Source: Polaribacter pectinis
GTDB lineage: Bacteria; Bacteroidota; Bacteroidia; Flavobacteriales; Flavobacteriaceae
Assembly (NCBI RefSeq): GCF_014352875.1
Contig: NZ_CP060695.1
Location: 2,821,501-2,885,500, forward strand
Length of the DNA: 64,000 nucleotides
Direction: 5' to 3'
Within the stretch, counting starts at the first letter, position 1. Each line of letters begins with the position of its first letter. A program made the position numbers and the translations under genes. The notes beneath the pieces are model-generated. The model saw only the letters and a program-made list of their open reading frames with translations, did no database searches and was not told the origin of the DNA. Of the stretch, positions 61,082 to 64,000 are shown in pieces.

Positions 61082-62374
61082 TTACTGATTCATAATATCT
61101 TCAATTTCATCTGCTTCAATAGGAATATTTCCCATTAAATTAAAAGGTTCTCCTTTTTGTTGAATTACAACATCGTCTTCTAAACGAATTCCAAAACCTT
61201 CTTCAGGAATATAAATTCCAGGTTCTACTGTAAACACATTGTTTGCTTGCATTGGCTCATGTAAAAGTCCATAATCATGCGTATCTAAACCAATATGATG
61301 ACTTGTTCCATGCATAAAGTACTTTTTATAAGCAGGCCAATTTTTGTCTTCATTTTGTACATCAGCTTTGTCTAATAAACCTAATTTTAATAATTCAGCT
61401 GTCATAATATCACCAACTTCAACATGGTATTCTTTCCACAAAGTTCCTGGAACTAATAGTTTTGTTGCTTCTTTTTTAACGTGATTTACAGCATTATAAA
61501 CTGCTTTTTGTCTATCAGAGAAACGACCAGAAACAGGTACAGTTCTACTTAAATCACTCTTATAATTTGCGTATTCTGCTGCAATATCAAACAGAATTAA
61601 ATCGCCAGCTTTACACTCTTGATTATTTTCTATATAATGCAAAACATTCGCATTATTTCCTGAGGCAATAATTGGTGTATATGCAAATCCCTTAGATCTG
61701 TTTCTAACAAATTCGTGTAATAATTCAGCTTCAATTTCATATTCCCAAACACCCGGTTTTATAAAATTTAAAATTCTACGAAAACCTTTTTCAGTAATAT
61801 TACAAGCATGCTGCATTAAATCCAATTCAATTTGGTCTTTTACAGAACGTAAACGCTGTAAAATAGGATTACTTTTCGCAACAGAATGTGCAGGATATTT
61901 AGCCAACAACCATTTCGTAAAACGATCTTCACGAGTTTCTGTTTCTACAGAAGCTCTATAATGTTCGTTCGTATTAATATAGAAAGTGTCTGCATACGTA
62001 GACATTTCAAATAATGTTTTTTCTAAATCCTGTAACCATTTTACAGTTTTTATTCCACTTGTTTTAAAAGCTGCTTCTTTGGTTAGTTTTTCACCTTCCC
62101 AAACAGCAATATGATCATTAGTTTCTCTAACAAATAAAACCTCTCTTAAATCTTCATTTGGGCAGTCAGGAAATAATAATAGAATGCTTTCTTCTTGATC
62201 TACACCAGATAAATATAAAATATCTCTGTGTTGCTCAAATGGCATTGTACTATCTGCACTTATTGGATAAATATCGTTAGAATTAAAAACGGCAATACTT
62301 TTAGGCTTCATTTGAGAAGCAAAGTTTTTACGGTTTTTTATAAATAATTGTGAGTCTATAGGATTGTATTTCAT
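61082..62374 (-). CDS. Xaa-Pro aminopeptidase (aminopeptidase P family)
   Basis: A 430-residue M24B metallopeptidase removing N-terminal residues before proline. The N-terminal domain is followed by the pita-bread fold with metal ligands Asp in LFDIAAEY and KSDLSRTVPV, His in HGTSHHIGLD, Glu in VEPGIYIPEE and Glu in GIRLEDDVV. The complete ligand set argues for activity. It is in the cytosol. A TACCTTTG box is 29 bases before the ATG. Confidence 0.94.
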   Translation of the reverse strand: MKYNPIDSQLFIKNRKNFASQMKPKSIAVFNSNDIYPISADSTMPFEQHRDILYLSGVDQEESILLLFPDCPNEDLREVLFVRETNDHIAVWEGEKLTKEAAFKTSGIKTVKWLQDLEKTLFEMSTYADTFYINTNEHYRASVETETREDRFTKWLLAKYPAHSVAKSNPILQRLRSVKDQIELDLMQHACNITEKGFRRILNFIKPGVWEYEIEAELLHEFVRNRSKGFAYTPIIASGNNANVLHYIENNQECKAGDLILFDIAAEYANYKSDLSRTVPVSGRFSDRQKAVYNAVNHVKKEATKLLVPGTLWKEYHVEVGDIMTAELLKLGLLDKADVQNEDKNWPAYKKYFMHGTSHHIGLDTHDYGLLHEPMQANNVFTVEPGIYIPEEGFGIRLEDDVVIQQKGEPFNLMGNIPIEADEIEDIMNQ

Positions 62375-62394
62375 GTTGAATTATATTTAAAACT

Positions 62395-62402
62395 CAAAGG
62401 TA
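62395..62402 (-). promoter_or_regulatory. -7 box of the aminopeptidase P gene
   Basis: TACCTTTG on the minus strand fits TAnnTTTG, 29 bases before the start. No -33 element was identified. Confidence 0.4.
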
Positions 62403-62452
62403 AGAAATCTAAATGCCAACGTGAAATGAGTTTTATTTTCTTGTAAAAATAA

Positions 62453-62487
62453 AAACCCTTTCTATTTTTTGAAAACAGAAAAGGTTT
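62453..62487 (-). terminator. Terminator of the DEAD-box helicase gene
   Basis: On the minus strand AAACCTTTTCT and AGAAAGGGTTT (one mismatch) are followed by TTATTTTT. It lies between the helicase and aminopeptidase P genes. Confidence 0.6.
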
Positions 62488-62518
62488 AATTATATCAGTT
62501 AAAAACGTATTTTATATT

Positions 62519-63853
62519 TTAATAACGCTTCTTTTTAGGAGCGCCAGTTCTACCACGTCCAGAAGTTGCACCAGCAGGTTTATTTCCTTTAAAGTGTGGT
62601 TTTCTTTTTGGTCTTTTATCATCAGTAGAACCTCCAGGATTTCCGTTAGAAGGTCTTTGCTTTTTCTTTTTCCCAAAAGAGCCTTTACTCTGTGTAGCAG
62701 CTCTTTTTGGTGGGGCAGTATCAGTAGGTTCAAAACCTTCTAAAACAGAAGAGTTTAATTTCTCTTTTAATATTTTTTCAATTTCACTTTGGTATTCTAC
62801 TTCCTCACTACACACAAAAGAAATTGCTTCTCCAGCTGCACCAGCTCTACCAGTTCTACCAATTCTATGCACATAGTCTTCAGGTACATTTGGCAATTCG
62901 AAATTAATTACGTGAGGTAATAAAGGAATATCTAAACCACGAGCAGCAATATCTGTTGCCACCAATATTTTTATAGAATTATCTTTAAAATTCTTTAACG
63001 CTTTTGTTCTTGCACCTTGACTCTTATTTCCATGAATTGCAGCTGCAGAAATTCCAGCTTTAATCAATTTTTCTGTCAATTTATTAGCACCGTGTTTAGT
63101 TCTAGTAAAAACCAAAACTTGTGTCCAATTATTATCTTTTATCAGTTTAATGGCAAGCTCTGTTTTTTGTTTTTTATCAACTTTATAAACCTTGTGAGTT
63201 ACTTTTTTAGCGGTAGAATTTTGCGGAGCAGTTTCTACAGAAACAGGGTTTCTTAAAATAGTAGCAGCTAACTTTTTAATATCGTTAGAAAAAGTAGCCG
63301 AAAACATCAAATTCTGACGCTTTTCCGGCATAAAACTAATGATTTTGTTAATATCTCTAACAAAACCCATGTCTAACATTCTGTCAGCTTCATCCAAAAT
63401 TAAAACGTCAACTCGTTTAAAAGAAACTGCTTTTCTATCGTGTAAATCTAACAATCTACCAGGAGTTGCTACTAAAATATCTACTCCGTTTTTTAATGTT
63501 GCAATTTGTGGTTTTGCATTTACGCCACCAAAAACTACGGCAGATTTAATGTTCACATATTTACTGTATTCTCTAACGTTGTCGTAAACTTGCGCAGCCA
63601 ATTCTCTTGTTGGCGTTAAAACCAAGGCACGTAAAGGTCTGTATTTCGGGTGTTTTGTTTCCGATAAATATTGTAAAACTGGCAAGGTAAAACCTGCTGT
63701 TTTTCCAGTTCCTGTTTGTGCGGAAGCTAAAATATCTTTTCCTTCTAAAATATGCGGAATTGCTTTTTCTTGTATGGGTGATGGTTTGGTGTATCCTTTT
63801 TCTTCAACTGCTTTTACCAACGCTGGAGATAAACCTAAATCTTTAAATGTCAT
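62519..63853 (-). CDS. DEAD-box ATP-dependent RNA helicase (RhlE-like)
   Basis: A 444-residue superfamily 2 helicase. The Q motif is [12 protein letters not shown], Walker A is [10 protein letters not shown] near residue 44, Walker B is [15 protein letters not shown], motif III is SATFS, and motif VI is [10 protein letters not shown]. The basic C-terminal tail ([19 protein letters not shown] and following) is typical of RhlE-type helicases that act in ribosome assembly or cold response. It has its own promoter and a structured 5' leader. Confidence 0.94.
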   Translation of the reverse strand: MTFKDLGLSPALVKAVEEKGYTKPSPIQEKAIPHILEGKDILASAQTGTGKTAGFTLPVLQYLSETKHPKYRPLRALVLTPTRELAAQVYDNVREYSKYVNIKSAVVFGGVNAKPQIATLKNGVDILVATPGRLLDLHDRKAVSFKRVDVLILDEADRMLDMGFVRDINKIISFMPEKRQNLMFSATFSNDIKKLAATILRNPVSVETAPQNSTAKKVTHKVYKVDKKQKTELAIKLIKDNNWTQVLVFTRTKHGANKLTEKLIKAGISAAAIHGNKSQGARTKALKNFKDNSIKILVATDIAARGLDIPLLPHVINFELPNVPEDYVHRIGRTGRAGAAGEAISFVCSEEVEYQSEIEKILKEKLNSSVLEGFEPTDTAPPKRAATQSKGSFGKKKKQRPSNGNPGGSTDDKRPKRKPHFKGNKPAGATSGRGRTGAPKKKRY

Positions 63854-63868
63854 AAATAATATTTACGA

Positions 63869-63893
63869 AACCCGCTTTATGTAGCGGTTTCTG
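63869..63893 (-). other. Hairpin in the 5' leader of the DEAD-box helicase
   Basis: On the minus strand GAAACCGCT and AGCGGGTTTC (one bulged base) enclose ACATAA, at the very start of the predicted leader about 20 bases before the ATG. DEAD-box helicase leaders in other bacteria can be cold-sensing or autoregulatory, so this hairpin could be a regulator of its own helicase; that is inference. Confidence 0.4.
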
Positions 63894-63897
63894 TGGG

Positions 63898-63905
63898 CAA
63901 AGATA
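63898..63905 (-). promoter_or_regulatory. -7 box of the DEAD-box helicase
   Basis: TATCTTTG on the minus strand, 45 bases before the ATG, leaves a leader of about 40 bases that begins with the hairpin. No -33 TTG found. Confidence 0.5.
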
Positions 63906-63940
63906 CGTTGTTTTAAGTTGAAGGCATTTAATTATTTTTT

Positions 63941-64000
63941 GGGCGTTTTAACAGGCTTTCGCTACTCGCTTTTTTTGTTGAAAAAACAAAAAAGAGCTCA
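63941..64000. repeat. Structured interspersed repeat, copy 2 (cut by the window end)
   Basis: Starts GGGCGT and shares CAGGCTTTC, ACTCGCTTTTTT and AAAAAGAGCTCA with copy 1 at 57149. The central stem here is CTTTTTTTGTT-GAAA-AACAAAAAAG-like in place of the AAGTTT stem of copy 1. The first hairpin of copy 1 is missing. The rest lies beyond the window. Confidence 0.55.

Noticed and set aside
1..64000. tRNA, rRNA, IS elements, prophage, toxin-antitoxin or CRISPR-Cas genes.
   Set aside because: I looked for T-loop-like GGTTCRA stretches outside genes, transposase motifs and repeat-spacer arrays and saw none I could support.

Overview
The window is AT-rich, densely packed chromosomal DNA from a member of the Bacteroidota, most likely a marine Flavobacteriaceae close to Polaribacter or Tenacibaculum. 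The reasons are the SusC/TonB-type receptor, a protein with a type IX secretion (T9SS) C-terminal sorting domain, flavobacterial families such as DUF4175, DUF4286 and choice-of-anchor B proteins, and promoters with the Bacteroidota -7 box TAnnTTTG (often TATCTTTG). I see no rRNA, tRNA, CRISPR array, IS element or prophage. The genus is inferred; the phylum and family are well supported.

Layout. 1-5350 (+): the 3' part of a DUF4175 gene, ybeY, mnmG and a methyltransferase, with two parS-like sites flanking mnmG. 5490-9390 (mostly -): small housekeeping and hypothetical genes, a 2-hydroxyacid dehydrogenase and panB. 9526-11691 (+): an NTF2-like secreted protein, an ECF sigma factor with a small putative zinc-binding anti-sigma partner, and an O-methyltransferase. 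11738-15813: tatA, then mutS flanked by two SPOUT RNA methyltransferases. 15891-18501 (+): a TPR sensor histidine kinase split by an in-frame stop, plus its response regulator. 18704-25726 (-): mgtE, rsmA, DUF4286, a TPR protein, serS and ribF, interrupted by a 47-residue gene behind a sigma-54-like promoter. 25919-30333 (+): a TonB-dependent receptor with a GDSL-like lipoprotein. 30409-38203 (mostly -): the suf Fe-S assembly genes, split by a serine hydrolase on the opposite strand and carrying a metallo-beta-lactamase lipoprotein between sufB and sufC. 38334-42701: a T9SS M1 peptidase, a choice-of-anchor B lipoprotein and thiL.

From 42773 to about 59000 the content is more accessory. A TetR cassette (43667-45638) carries two identical 18-bp operators, an AhpD-like protein and a DsbA-family protein. 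Next come a DinB lipoprotein, a large PLP enzyme, two unrecognised putative outer-membrane proteins, two serine hydrolases, a methyltransferase, a Crp/Fnr regulator and BrnQ. An AraC regulator then precedes thioredoxin, a 32-residue Cys-rich microprotein, a second AhpD-like protein and a cupredoxin-like protein. Two 62-bp near-identical promoter modules, each with TGTCCA half-sites 21 bp apart, drive this last group and are the clearest candidate for an undescribed regulon here. 59147-63853: an alpha/beta hydrolase, a KDG-kinase-like sugar kinase, an aminopeptidase P and a DEAD-box helicase. A structured interspersed repeat occurs at 57149-57260 and again, cut by the window edge, at 63941-64000.

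How the parts fit: most genes are housekeeping (translation, repair, Fe-S, vitamins). The two regulator-plus-AhpD-plus-thioredoxin-fold cassettes look like separate inducible redox or detoxification modules, which is an inference from gene content only.
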